Shown piece by piece: positions 43,151-54,810 of a DNA stretch of 64,000 bases (its first letter is position 1; the number at the start of each line of letters is the position of its first letter). The position numbers were made by a program, and so were the translations under genes. The notes under the pieces are model-generated. The model saw only the letters and a program-made list of their open reading frames with translations, was not told the DNA's origin and searched no databases. Location of the stretch: positions 47,714,332-47,778,331 of the forward strand of contig OZ024938.1 of the NCBI GenBank assembly GCA_964017235.1, read 5' to 3'. This DNA comes from Sabellastarte sp. h YS-2021. Lineage: Eukaryota; Annelida; Polychaeta; Sabellida; Sabellidae.

Positions 43151-45155
43151 CACTGCCGTGGTGTGTATCTCCCGCCGAGCATTAAAGCAGAGGAAATACC
43201 TTTTCCGAGATATTCACAATTTTTCATTTTCCGCTAAAATCCAAGATGACATTTTTCCCCTAGGCACAGAATACTGTTGTACTACCCTGTGGGTCAAAAA
43301 TTCGCTCGAAATCGCTCTGCCTGTTACCATTTCGAAGATATTTTCAATGTTTATTTTCTGCTAAAAATCCCAGATAGCCGCCAAAAGTGGCGAAAATTTA
43401 ATTTTTTTCCCTTTTGCATAGTATACTCATGTACTACCCTGCAGGTAAAAAATTCACTGAAAATCGCTCTATCTGTTACAGTTTTCGAGATATTAAGACT
43501 TTTTCATTTTCTGCAAAAATCAAAGTAGCTATTACTCAGTTAGCTATGGACCTACAGGTCTCAAAATTTGCCATTACATAATACATCAAAAAGTAGGTGA
43601 ACAAAACATATTTGACAAGAATCCTTTAAATTCAACAGGTTTGCTGTGATAAGTGATTTACTCAATGGAAACCATGAAAGTAGCTATTACTCAGTTAGCT
43701 ATAGACCTACAGCTCTGAAACCATGCCATGACACAGAACATTAAAAAGAAAATGAACAACATATTTGACAAAAATCCTGTAAATTTAATAGTTTTGCTGT
43801 TATAAGTGATTTACTCACTGGAGAACCATCAAAGTAGCTATTACTCGGTTAGCTATGGACCTACAGCTCTCAAAATTTGCCATTTCACAGTACATGAAAA
43901 AGTAGGTGAAGAACATATTTGAAAAAATCCTCTAAATTCAACAGTTTTGCTGTTAAAGGTGATTTACTCAATGGAAACCCTCAAAGAAGCTATTACTCAG
44001 GTAGCTATGGAGATACAGCTGTGAAAATTTCCCATGACACAGTACATCAAATAGTAAGTGAACAACATATTTGACAATAATTCTCTAAATTTAATAGTTT
44101 TGGAGTTACAAGTGATTTACTCATTGTTGAAATTCAAAATAGCCATTACTCAGTTAGCTATGGAAATACAGCTCTGAAACTTTTCCACGACACAGAACAT
44201 TAAAAAGTAACCGATTAACATATTTGACAATAATTCCCTAAATTTAATAGTTTTGGAGGTATAAGTGATTTATTCAATGTTGAAATTAAGAAATTTAAAA
44301 GTAGCTATTACTCAGTTAACTATGGACTTACAGCTCTGAAAATTCACCACGACACAGTACATGAAAAAGTAGATAAACAACATATTTGACAAAAATCCTC
44401 TATATTCAATAGTTTTTGAGTTAAACGCGACTTGCTGAATGGTCAAATGTTAAACTTAGTGTAGCTATTACTCAACTAGCTATGGTGCTACACCTTGGAA
44501 ACCTCACCATGATATAGTACATGAAAGAGTTGTTCAACAACATATTTGAGACCAATATTGTAAGTAACAGTTACAAAGATAAAAGCAACTTACTCATTTT
44601 GGTCATTGTTAAAAACAGCAAATAGCTATTACTCACTTAGCTATCAAGATAGACCCCTAAAAATGGTACCATCTTGTAGGCATGGAGAAAGTAGCTGAAC
44701 AACATATTTTACAGAAATGCTCTAAATGCAGTCGTTTTGGAGTTATGAGCACTTTACTGAAAGTGGCCACCATTGCTATTACTCACTTAGCTATGGACCT
44801 ATGTCTGAAAAATACCAAGCAGGCTAATTTTAGGCTGTATAAAAGTGCAACTACACACTTATGGCAGCCATCTAAATCAATAAAAAAACCCATGGCAGAA
44901 CACCTGAAAAAAAACCCATGGCAGCCATCTTGTTAACACCTGTGGCGGCCATCTTGTTTTGCCGAATCAGCCGAAAAAGATTCCCAGGCAAGTTTTTCCA
45001 ATGATGAATTTATCCTGCAAATTTGGAAGCTCTAGCTATAATATTTTAAGAGATAGAAAGGCTTTTGTAAAAACGTGACGAACGCACACACGGACACGGG
45101 GCATTTTATAATCTCCCGTACCAGGCCGATCGGCCGGCGGGAGATAATAAACTGA
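43151..45155 (+). mobile_element. Tandem-repeat element (~150-162-bp units) with GC-rich terminal hairpin
   Basis: Two units of a ~165-bp type (43170-43520; CTGTTAC...TTTCGAAGATATT) are followed by about nine units starting with GTAGCTATTACTCAGTTAGC at about 43526, 43681, 43835, 43986, 44140, 44302, 44462, 44623 and 44774. The 3' module repeats CCATGGCAGCCATCTTGTT and TTATCCTGCAAATTTGGAAG, then GACGAACGCACACACGGACA, and ends in a hairpin at 45112-45144 (TCTCCCG...CGGGAGA with GGCCGATCGGCC inside), followed by TAATAAA. Pearl/Helitron-associated-like; no protein encoded. Confidence 0.62.
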
Positions 45156-45812
45156 TAGTTGACCCTCTATATATACAATATGTACAATATATATATACAA
45201 AACAAGTGTGAAAAGAAGAGGTATCTGAAACCATCTATATACAAAATGTTAGCAAGGCCAAAATTCCTTTCAGTCTACATACATGAGCTTCAAAGCGATC
45301 AGTAATACATGAATGTCTGGAGACAAAAATAAATAAATAAAAATGAAAACACAGAAAAACAAACAAACAAAAAAGACAGCAAAAAATGATCTCTAAAAAA
45401 ATAAGGTTCATAGTGAGCTTACATTTAAAATGGCAAAGACGTGTAAATATTAAATATATCCTTGAAGTGCTAGTGTTCCTTCACCTAACAGAAAAGGCAA
45501 TATAATGAAAAGTCTACTGACCTCAACTGCATCGGCTTATCTAACGGTCTCAAAATCCATATATCTTATTAATGAGCTGGTCAACTTTGTACTAAAATGA
45601 AACTATTTTGATTATTTTTGGTAACTTCAGAATCTATCATGGAGAAGGCACTTCCTATTACTGTACACATGATGAAGTTCTTTCTAAAATCCATTTGTGA
45701 TAGCTCCAAAATTCCACTTCAAAGCAAATATTAATGGAACAGGTATAAAAGTATCTGAACTGATTAAAAATATGACAAATCAGAGGTAAAAACTTCGATT
45801 TTGGGATGATAA
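45156..45812. other. AT-rich non-coding stretch
   Basis: TATATACAATATGTACAATA simple repeat near 45168-45195; nothing else recognised. Confidence 0.5.
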
Positions 45813-46064
45813 GATATTACACCTGTGGACGGTCAATAGGACAGGACAGTGGAGTCGGACACCAATATAAATAGTGTCAGATACATTAATTTTGTATTGA
45901 ATATCAGTGTTGAAAAGAAAGAGACATAAAACAACGACATAAAACAAAAGAAGTATGAATGTGTTAACATATGTATCTGTGCTTTTAAAAAGAAATCTAG
46001 CACAATTTATATTGGTGGCCAACTCCACTGTCCTGTCCGATTCACCGTCCATGGGTGTATAATC
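45813..46064. mobile_element. 252-bp MITE-like element with ~62-bp inverted terminal repeats
   Basis: Left arm ATTACACCTGTGGACGGT, GGACAGGACAGTGGAGTCGG, CACCAATATAAATAGTG and right arm CACAATTTATATTGGTGGCC, ACTCCACTGTCCTGTCC, ACCGTCCATGGGTGTATAAT are inverted copies (about 85-90% alike). Compact, AT-rich centre. Flanks suggest a TA or short AT target. No transposase. Confidence 0.75.
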
Positions 46065-46932
46065 AAATTTATTTAAATATCTGTTTATACCTAATTTCTT
46101 GGCTTAGATCAGACTTGAAAAAAAATTAACAGGATTTATATGGCACAAATCAACTTCCTTAATTCTGTCAAAGATTGGTCCATTTATACCATTAAATAAA
46201 GAAAAGATTAGACTGGTGAAAGTACTTATGAAGCATATAATAACTGGAAGTGATATATAAGTGCTATTGGAATTTAAAAATGACTGACAATAATATGAAT
46301 ATATGTATTTACTGATTTCGCATATTTACTATACCATATACATACAAAGATAGACACAAAATTTACAAAACAAAGACAAAACAAACTGCATGTGTAAAAA
46401 ACAATTAGCTAGTTTGTTGTAAAGAGAAATGATGCAAAAATACATATAATTGCTATTGGCAATTAACTGCATGCAATTTCTTTTAGTATATCTTTTGCAT
46501 ACATAATTAATTTGAATATACATCAGAAAAACTTTTCTGTGTGTTATGCTGTTCTAAAGAATTCTCATTTAAACAGGTGAAAGAAGGGTAATGGCAAGTA
46601 ATTTTACTTGATTATTCACTATTACTTGACAGTTACCCAGTTACCTGTCAAGTTTGATTCATTATTAAAAAGAACCATATTATGCTGAACCCTTGAGATT
46701 CCATTTCTATGGGTTCGATTCATTACAGTAACATTCCCAGCTATCAAGAAGGATTGACATAAACGAGTACATTGTCCTGACACTTGTATTTTTTTCAACC
46801 ACTTTATCATGTCCACCATCACTAATACTAGAAACACTATCCTTTGGACTTTCCGCTTCAATCTTCACACCATATTCTTTTTATACAAATCTTCCTTCCT
46901 GTTTTTCTGCTTCAGTGGACATTTTTGTCTAA
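46065..46932. other. Non-coding stretch downstream of the Sel1-repeat gene
   Basis: AT-rich; presumably contains the 3' untranslated region of the minus-strand gene next to 46932. Nothing else recognised. Confidence 0.5.
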
Positions 46933-47382
46933 TCACGCAAATTCCACTGATACTTCTTGTAGGTTCTTTTCAGTTACTTTAGAATGTTCACCAGCAGATT
47001 TAACATCACCACTGCTGGAAATACTCTCTTCTGAGCTTTCTGTATCAGTCGTCTTGCCACATTCCCCACTGTAACTTCCCCAAGATTCATCTTCTTCTTC
47101 TTGAGTATTTGTCCTCCACTCCAAGATATCGTTCAGAACATTTGAACCATCCTGAACTGTAGGTTTAAATTTCACCAGAGTCATAAGATTACCAAGCTCT
47201 TCCTCTTGTAATTCTGATGAATGAGAGGAATGAGTGTCAGACAGTTTTTGCCACCGTTCCAAAGAATCCTCCAGTTGTGATTTTTGGTAACATTTTCTGG
47301 CTTCAACATAATTTATGGGTACCCCCCAGCCATACTCGTAGCAAAGACCAAGCGGGTACAACATCCATGGGTCCTCCTTGTT
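46933..47382 (-). CDS. Sel1-repeat protein, coding exon 6 (last)
   Basis: Residues 262-410. It begins with the last Sel1 unit (WMLYPLGLCYEYGWGVPINY, VEARKCYQKS). After that is a ~110-residue tail without repeats, rich in Glu, Ser and Thr, with ELQEEELGNL and DTESSEESISSSGD, probably disordered. Stop TGA at 46933-46935; acceptor TGATTTCCAG at 47383 upward. Confidence 0.85.
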   Translation of the reverse strand, partial: NKEDPWMLYPLGLCYEYGWGVPINYVEARKCYQKSQLEDSLERWQKLSDTHSSHSSELQEEELGNLMTLVKFKPTVQDGSNVLNDILEWRTNTQEEEDESWGSYSGECGKTTDTESSEESISSSGDVKSAGEHSKVTEKNLQEVSVEFA

Positions 47383-47865
47383 CTGGAAATCACAATAGTG
47401 AAATAAAGTGGATAAACTACTGCTGTGTTTTGATCATGAAGGGCCTCTGTTTACTGCACACAGAAATTAACACAGATAAGATGCTATTCTAACATGACAT
47501 GGATGTGTCTGTCATTCTGATTGGCTTTGAGTGATTTCTAAACCGTCTAAAATTCTGAATCAACACGAAGGCTGTTGCATCAAATTGCCCATGCATTTCA
47601 AATAAACAGAAGAAAATGTTTCCGGTTTTGTTATTTGCATTAGTTATGGTGCAAAATGTTTGTAAAAAGGAAAATTTCTTTTTAAAAAAACAATTCTTTT
47701 AAATGTAAAAGAAAATAAATGGAAAAAATTTATGGTATATCTTGGGAGAAAAAAAATCATCCCGGCTCAATTGATGGAACAGCCAACATGGCGGCAGCCT
47801 ATTGTGTTCACTTGGATAATCTTTGTTAATCTTACAAGTGTTTTAGGTATTTTATTTTAAACAGT

Positions 47866-48029
47866 CATGTTAGAATAGGAACATAGCACTCAAAAACCAC
47901 CTAAACACAGAATTTTAGACTGGTTGGTGTTGTCAAAGCACTCAGGCTTCGCCTTCGTGCTCTGACCACGCCAACCAGTCTAAAATTCTGTGCTTAGACG
48001 GTTTGTTCATGCTATATTCCTATAACACA
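47866..48029. repeat. Foldback hairpin in an intron of the Sel1-repeat gene
   Basis: CACAGAATTTTAGACTGGTT at 47909 upward is mirrored by AACCAGTCTAAAATTCTGTG ending near 47994. The inner 36-bp arms are about 92% alike, and weaker pairing continues outward to ATAGGAACATAGCA / TGCTATATTCCTAT. The loop contains GGCTTCGCCTTC. Same family as 37311-37405. Confidence 0.75.
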
Positions 48030-48271
48030 GTCCCTGCAATATTTACAAGATCTAGTTCTAGTTAAGGCAAAATTCTACTTATACCTTTGAAATACACTAT
48101 TTTTCAATGTTGGGACTATAAAATTAGTTCCACTTTGGGCTGAATTCCATAGATTCATATTCATTCTATTTTTATACCATTTGTACTGTTTTGAACCATG
48201 GCCTCAATCACATACTGTTATTTGAGCTTGGATAGCTTTTCTGAAACTGTTTTGTATTAAGAAAACTTTAC

Positions 48272-48391
48272 CTCTTTTTGCCTGAATATTCCTGCTGCCT
48301 TTTCATACAGAGAAGTCGCTTTATCTGTGTTCATACATTTCCCATGTCCGTAATGATACATATGAGCCAGGAACAGCATACCAATAGGATC
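48272..48391 (-). CDS. Sel1-repeat protein, coding exon 5
   Basis: 40 codons, residues 222-261, forming one Sel1 unit (DPIGMLFLAHMYHYGHGKCM, TDKATSLYEKAAG). Acceptor TTTATTCAG and donor GTAAAG; phase 0 on both sides, so the exon is one modular repeat. Confidence 0.87.
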
Positions 48392-48669
48392 CTGAATAAA
48401 TACACAAGTTTTAAATGAAAACAATGAAGGAACCTCCATGTTATCCAATAATAAAACGTCCCAAAGCTTTAATAGTAATACAGATGAAAAAGACAAACTT
48501 CAAGAATTCTTTACAAACCCCTTTAAAATTTAAATAGAACTCTGATAACCAGAATTTTGTTTTTAAGTGGAAGTAAATACCAAGTACCAAGTGGACCTTT
48601 TCTACTTGAAATGCTTAATGTTATCTGGACTTATCAATGAAATAGAAGCACAGTCTGATACATCAGAGA

Positions 48670-48990
48670 TCTGCCACTGTGGCCCAGCAGGCAGCACACT
48701 TGTCAAGGAACTCAGAGGACATGGGTTCAAATCCAGGTACAGGCAGATACATAGTGGCTTGGATGACCACTTAAAATGGGGGTCCTCTGTCATTGGGTCC
48801 TATCCCCAGTGGCAGGCTAAAGAACCCCAAAGACGTTGATAAATGGTCATCCTTGAGCCTCTATCTTTCAGTTAGGGGAATGTGAGTTACTTGTGAGTTG
48901 GGGCTGTACCTGTGAAGTGGGATGGGTTAAATAGCGCTTTGAGTCCTGTAGTATATGGAGATATTGCACTGAGTATAAAAAATACACAAA
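48670..48990 (+). mobile_element. tRNA-derived SINE, copy 3
   Basis: Head CTGCCACTGTGGCCCAGCAG, box B GGTTCAAATCC, then body and AT-rich tail ending near TACACAAATACAG. It lies in the Sel1 gene intron, opposite to the gene. Confidence 0.87.
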
Positions 48991-49201
48991 TACAGAAAAA
49001 TACACTTCAAACCCCTTTAAAGTTGAATTTATAGGAAAATTCTCTCTGTTGTAGAAATAAGTATTAATACCTTCGTCCTTGAAATTTACTGTTTACCTCG
49101 AAGTTCTGGTTACTTTACAATAAGTAGAATTATTTTTGGTCGTTTGGGATTTCAGTTAAAATAGGTCGACTACATACGTGCACTGCAATCACATGACCCA
49201 C

Positions 49202-49456
49202 CTTGTCTGTCCCATTGGCTGCTTTATCAAACCAAACAAAAGCTTTATTCCACTGGGATGGCTTTTGCTGCACTGCAATTACTCCCAATTCAGTGGCCGC
49301 TTTGCCTAAACCCCACTGTGCTGCCTTTTCCAGGTATTTTATCCCTTCCTTTTCATTAGGGTGCATCTCACAGTATCCATTGATAGTCATCATTCCGAGG
49401 TTGAAAGCAGCATGCTTGTGATTCTTTTCACATGCCTTAGCATACTTCACCGCAGC
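49202..49456 (-). CDS. Sel1-repeat protein, coding exon 4
   Basis: 85 codons, residues 137-221, two Sel1 units (AAFNLGMMTINGYCEMHPNE, GIKYLEKAAQWGLGKAATEL, then WNKAFVWFDKAANGTDK). Acceptor AATTTTTTCAG and donor GTGGGT; phase 0. Confidence 0.88.
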
Positions 49457-50222
49457 CTGAAAAAATTTATTTAACATTTCTTAGATTTTTTTTATCCCAA
49501 CTTTACTTTCCCTGTTTTACATACAACAACCCATGTAGATGAGGGTAGTAAGTGTACCACTGTGAACTTGGCAACATTTTCATGCATTGCATTGACCAAG
49601 CATAAATAATTTAACTTTTTGAAATTTGCCAGGGAAAAAATGTCATTCCTTAAAATGTGGCAAAATAATAAACCATAAGAACTTTTCGGAGCAGCTGAAG
49701 ATTAAAAATAAGATAGTTCGAACTTGAATGACCATTAACTTGAGGACATACACCATTTAAAATATATACTTTTGTGAAAGCCTGTTAAGTAAAAGTGAGA
49801 TCAGAAAAACGTTCCACTCAACATTCAAGATTTCCACACGTCACGGTTGAAAAAAACCCTCTCCAAGGAGCTGATATTTATTTGTATTAGAAAGGGAATT
49901 TTATAAAATAGAATTATACTTAAAATGATTTATTTAAATGGATTTTAAATGCACATCATTTCACTCGGTTACCTTGTGCAGGAAAAACACTGCCATGTGG
50001 CCATGGTAAAATCAAACAGTATCTTCAAAAGACCCCCTTACACCCCTTTACAATGTTATGAGAATAAGCATTACAACACTTTATCACTTCATACATATTC
50101 TCTACTGAGCTGGTGTTTATTACATTTTTGCCAAAAGGGAAATCTGTACTACAGAAAAGTATATCAGATAGGCTTGACTGTAACAATAGCTATGAGTCAA
50201 TATTATCATTATATTTGCTCAC

Positions 50223-50388
50223 CTTTGACATGTCTTTTTCAACTCCAAGGCCACGTTCATAACAAAGGCCAAGGTTGAAATTTGCATTAGCGGAACCATG
50301 TTCTGCACCTTTTTTAAACATCTTGATGGCTTCACGTGTGCGGCCATCAGAATGTCTTCTTTTGCCCTCTTTGTTATATTTCTGTGCT
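50223..50388 (-). CDS. Sel1-repeat protein, coding exon 3
   Basis: One base of codon 81, then residues 82-136: AQKYNKEGKRRHSDGR linker and the first Sel1 unit (TREAIKMFKKGAEHGSANAN, FNLGLCYERGLGVEKDMSK). Acceptor ATCTTCAG, donor GTGAGC. Confidence 0.87.
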
Positions 50389-50472
50389 CTGAAGATTGTG
50401 AAAAAATAATCCAGTAAAGCCTCTATTGTCCAAATATCAATAAACTCTACACAGTTGAATCTCTAGTGACCT

Positions 50473-50833
50473 GGGGCAGGTTTCATGAAGTCTCCTTTGG
50501 AAATGACCTCCTTCAGTAAAGGAAGGTATTTTTTTTCCTTTGGGAAGGCCACTTAAACTCTCTGTTTCGCAAAGCATCCTTTTACTCCCCTTACCAAAGG
50601 TCTTCCTTAAAAATTAAGGAGGGGCAAATGTTCTTTTAAGTTATTACACATTCCTTGAAGGACACTTCCTTAAATTTAAGGTAGGTCCTTAGCTTCCTTG
50701 AAATTTAAGGGAATTTCCAAGTTCTCCTGTAAGTAAGGAGGCCTTGTGAAACTGAGCTTTTTTAAAGGAGAGGGACATTCAAGGAAATCCTCGAATTTAA
50801 GGTAACCAAGGAGGCTACGTGAAACCGGGCCCT
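50473..50833. mobile_element. MITE-like element with GGGCCCGGTTTCACG-type ends
   Basis: Left end GGGGCAGGTTTCATGAAG, CTCCTTTGG and right end CCAAGGAGGCTACGTGAAAC, CGGGCCC are inverted copies of about 28 bp. The inside has many short palindromes based on CCTTAAATTTAAGG. Non-coding; in the Sel1 gene intron. Confidence 0.75.
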
Positions 50834-50911
50834 GGTCTTTATTTTTACTTAAATAGACATTCTACTAGAACAGTGTTCTTCTTAAAGAAACACAAGTGTA
50901 TTCAATTTTTT

Positions 50912-51192
50912 AAGTGCAAGCCTCAAAAGAGGTCGCACTTCTACAGATAATCCTTTTTTTGTCTCCGGACTTTCATCAGTGTGATGAGAATTTGTCTGCT
51001 CACTGAAGTTAAGTGGCAATGGGCTATGTTAGTACTCTGATGGGTGACCGTCTGAGTTCTAGATCGGCTTTGGGATTTGTGTCCGTTGGAATTTCTTTGT
51101 GTCCCCAGACTTTTGTAAATTCTAGTGCACTACTCGTGTCTCTGATGGCTTTGGGCTCATACTAGGGGACCAAAACACCTTTTGGCCTTGTT
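50912..51192 (+). mobile_element. 5S rRNA-derived SINE, copy 2
   Basis: Starts with a hairpin (AAGTGCAAGCCTC...GAGGTCGCACTT). The 5S-like part at 51001-51060 (CTGAAGTTAAGTGGCAATGG, GTTAGTACTCTGATGGGTGA, CCGTCTGAGTTCT) keeps the GATGGGTGACC box. The body and tail match the copy at 11641. In the Sel1 gene intron, opposite to the gene. Confidence 0.8.
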
Positions 51193-51344
51193 AATTCAGA
51201 TTTAACTTTCCTAAATTTGACATGTTCTGACATTCATTTGTCTGAACAAAATCTTCCTTACAATACTAATGTCTGTTATTTGTTTCAAATACAAAGAGGA
51301 ATGTACATGTATTCAAAAACATATCACTAAAGATATATAATCAC

Positions 51345-51460
51345 TTGTAGGCACGCCGACACAATTCACTATCTCCACTGCTGGCATCAAAGTTTTCTGA
51401 TAGTCCTTCACAAAAATCTAGAGGAACTAAATTTCCAGATTCTTCCCAAGCTCTGCTATC
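51345..51460 (-). CDS. Sel1-repeat protein, coding exon 2
   Basis: Residues 43-80 plus two bases of codon 81: DSRAWEESGNLVPLDFCEGL and SENFDASSGDSELCRRAY. No repeat here; acidic. Acceptor TGTACTTCAG; the donor GTGATT is weak but is the only one that joins exon 3 in frame. Confidence 0.75.
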
Positions 51461-54003
51461 CTGAAGTACAGAATAAGGGTAAGTAATATTAAACTCATCA
51501 GAGTTTGGGAAATTTGATATTGAGGTAGAGTAAGAAATCTAAAATTCGCCACATATCTGAAATTCGCGACATGTAAAAATACTAATAAAATAAATGAATT
51601 GTGGTGAAATTTGTTGACTGTATAGTAAATTAAGGCTTTTTGAACTGAAAAATACCAATTTTTGGACAAAAACATCATTTTCTTCATAAATTAACTAAGC
51701 TTTTAGAGGTGGCGAATTTTAGATTCCTGGCGAATTTTAGATTTCTTACTCTAAGTAAAATTAAACTCATCACAGTTTGGGAAATTTGATATTGAGGTAA
51801 CCTCATGAATGTATTTTGATGATCAAGAACACTCAGAGAGTGCATGACTCTGCCACAGCATGTAATAATAAGTAAATGAAAAAATCTGGATCATTGATAT
51901 TTTTCTGTATCCTGACGGAAGCCAGATCAGTCTCACAATTTAATGGGATCTAAGTTGGCGCAAGATTCATCTTCTAATTTTTTCATGAAGATCCAACTAG
52001 TAATATTTTTGTTATCCTGCTAACAAACAAAAAACATACAAACGGTCATAAAATTAGTACCTCCTTTGTGGAGGTAATTTTGGGAAATTCTTACCGTAAT
52101 CATAACTTTTGTCACAATGTTTCACTATTTATAGCACAAAAATATTGTTAATTTTGTTTGTCAATTCATTTTAAGCGGTTGACCCAGTAACGAGTTTCAT
52201 GTGTCTGATATTTAAGATTCATGGTCAGAAAAACAAACTTACTTGACTCAAAATGTTAAAGGGTGATCAAAGTTGAATTGTTACTAAAGTGAGTAGTAAA
52301 ACATAGAAAAAAACACTGCTTGGTATAAAAGTTACTTTTATTGTGTTAAAAATTATGTTTATGTGCATACTCTTTTAGATCTTTGTGGCTATCTTTACCT
52401 CTGCCAAGGACGTTATGTTTTCGCCTAGATTTGTCTGTCTTTTCTATTTGTTTGTTTGTGAACGAGATAACTCAAAAGCTTATGGACGGATTTTGGGGGT
52501 TTTGAAAGTCCAGAAATTGAGCTGACATGGCGAATGTCTGCGCTCTCCGAGTGCTCTTGTTAATTAATGACACATTAAACTTAAATAAAGGTAAGAAGTA
52601 TCGAGTAAGAGTGGTGTGGATAGTATCTGACTGTAGGTAATTAACATGCCTTAAAACCCATATGTAATAATAAGATCTCAAGTGTCTTGTGTGGAAATGT
52701 GGATAGTTAGATGGTAAGCATAAATCAAAAACACAGTGATGAAATGCAATTAGTTTTTCTGAGTGAATATTTACACGCTATATTCCACATTAAGGCCATC
52801 TTAAGAGTAGATTATGATTAGTAATTTAGAGTATTAAAGTTAAGGTTGCCTTATATAATAAAGCAGCCCAAATCAATATTACCTTTGTTTGTATAACTAA
52901 ATTAGCAGTCAGTTAAGATAGCCTGAACTTAAAAGAGCTTTTGTTTTCAGAAAATTTACAGTAGTTTGTGAGCTAATAGTGTTGGAAGTTTGAGTAATGT
53001 GGTGACCTTAACTTGGCCATTGGTGAAAGGTTTCTGAGAGACCTATATATATAGTAGTTTAAGTTTTAGTAGTTGGTTACAAATGATAAACAGACTTTAA
53101 TATTTGAGTAGTGGTTCCACCTTGGGTGCTACATGGTAACATGCTTTTACAACTCCTATATAATGTTACAATCTCTGAAATGTGTTCTTTGTACAACTTT
53201 ATACCACTACCCTGGTATCCAAATTTCACTGCTATAGATGAAATTGAATAAAAAAAATTGCATAATTTATAGTGCATGATTGTCGGCCCCTAAAGGGGTA
53301 ATATTGCTTTATAATCTATATACCATGGTAAAACCTATTCTATAATTATATGTTACATATTCCCATAAGTCCTGTCCATAGTTAATTATCAGACATCACG
53401 TTTGATAGATTAACAACATAGAAAACAAGCTTATAGTTCTTGAGTATGGACCCCCATCTCAGACAGTAACATGTCTTAACAATCCATGTGTTATGCTTAA
53501 ACCTATTGCATTGTTTTTTGGTGTAACATTGTGTATGTCTTGATCAGCTTTAAGTCATTAAGTTATTATTTGGTAAATGTATGCTAACATGCCTTCATAA
53601 AACATCTTTTACTCTCAAATAGTTTGTGCCACACAATGCACACGATGCAATATATTTGAGTTTCAGAAGCTCAAAGGTAGGAGGGACATTGGTATTTGGA
53701 CGCAATTCTTAAACCTACAGCAGATTTAACTTCTTGTTGCCACTCTTTTCAGATCCTTTGTAAAATTCCAGCTTTACATATGAATAAATAAATGCCTGTA
53801 TTATATGATGATGCAATATGCTCAGTAAACATTTCTAATGTTTGCAAATGTTTGAAGAGAAATGTTTTGTAAAGCCTAAAAAAATTATGGTTACAAAACC
53901 CATTTATATCCTTATAGCTACCTCATATCTGATTAGTAAACCCAGAATGCTTGAATTGAGTGGAATAAAGTTTTGAGTCGGTCTGAAAATATTTCTGTAA
54001 TAC
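51461..54003 (-). other. Intron 1 of the Sel1-repeat gene coding region
   Basis: 2.5-kb AT-rich intron. At 51470-51500 and 51740-51790 a ~30-bp stretch (AAATTAAACTCATCACAGTT, TTGATATTGAGGTA) is repeated about 270 bp apart, with inverted 'TCTAAAATTCGCCA / GGCGAATTTTAGA' motifs between (51536-51750), which suggests a small foldback insertion. Nothing else. Confidence 0.6.
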
Positions 54004-54129
54004 CTGATGCACGCCTTCTTGCTTTGCTTCCTGTGCACTGGCTTCATAAGGCTGATTTGTTTTGCTTCTCTTTTCGGGTATATTGCCCCCATTACACGTC
54101 CCCCTGTTTGCAGGATGGTTCACATCCAT
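54004..54129 (-). CDS. Sel1-repeat protein, coding exon 1 (start)
   Basis: Start exon of a 410-residue protein with about five Sel1-like repeats (SLRs; alpha-alpha hairpins that bind protein partners), made of six coding exons across 46933-54129. ATG 54129 has a good context (AAGATGG) and is preceded by an acceptor-like CTATTTTAG, so a 5' untranslated exon lies upstream. Residues 1-42 (MDVNHPANRGTCNGGNIPEK...) are polar, with no signal peptide or membrane segment. SLRs occupy about 98-300 and an acidic Ser-rich tail 300-410. Animal SLR proteins include adaptors such as DELE1 and LRP2BP; I cannot assign orthology. Role inferred: scaffold/adaptor. Confidence 0.75.
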
Positions 54130-54810
54130 CTTGATTTACTAAAATAGACATGTAGCTTGTTAAAAAACCAATAATAAGATCCATGATTGAGATTAATTAA
54201 TGGAAGTGATAAAGTATACTGACCATAACATATACTTATTTTAAACTTTGTGTTCCCTTTTTAACCTGCCTCTGTTGTTATATATGTTAATTACATACCC
54301 TAGGTAAACTATTTAAACATGTACATAACCTTTATGTTATGTAGGTCTGATATCATCATGATATCGTTATATATGTTGTATTAGTTCTAATATAGGTGGT
54401 TAGTAAATTTACATTAACGCATACTAACATTATGTCAGCGGTTCATCGCTATCAGATATAACAACCTGTTTTAGGACTGCATGGTGTTGAATTAGAGGGA
54501 CAGTGATATTTGTGTTCCAGTTAGACACTCTGTGTCCCTTATATAAGTGAAATACTGACCCAACGTATACAAGAATTAATTAAGTATTGATATCACATTT
54601 CAGCCATCCCATAGTAGATGAGACATGTATGCAACCATGTATTGGGTACATATAGATCATTCATTGTAGAAATCGTCATGCTTCCACTGTATGTAGCGTA
54701 TGAATGTCATTATTTTGTACAGAAGTACTTACTGTACCGAAAATAAAAGAAAGAATAGACCCAGATAGCATTCCGCCGTGCATGGACCGACGTTGGCTGT
54801 TGGTCGCATG
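54130..54810. other. Upstream region of the Sel1-repeat gene
   Basis: AT-rich; probable 5' untranslated exon(s) and promoter of the minus-strand gene, but no box can be assigned. Confidence 0.45.

Noticed and set aside
45780-46052. 90-codon minus-strand open frame with a hydrophobic middle
   Set aside because: It lies inside the 252-bp MITE-like element and spans its terminal repeats; no support as a gene.
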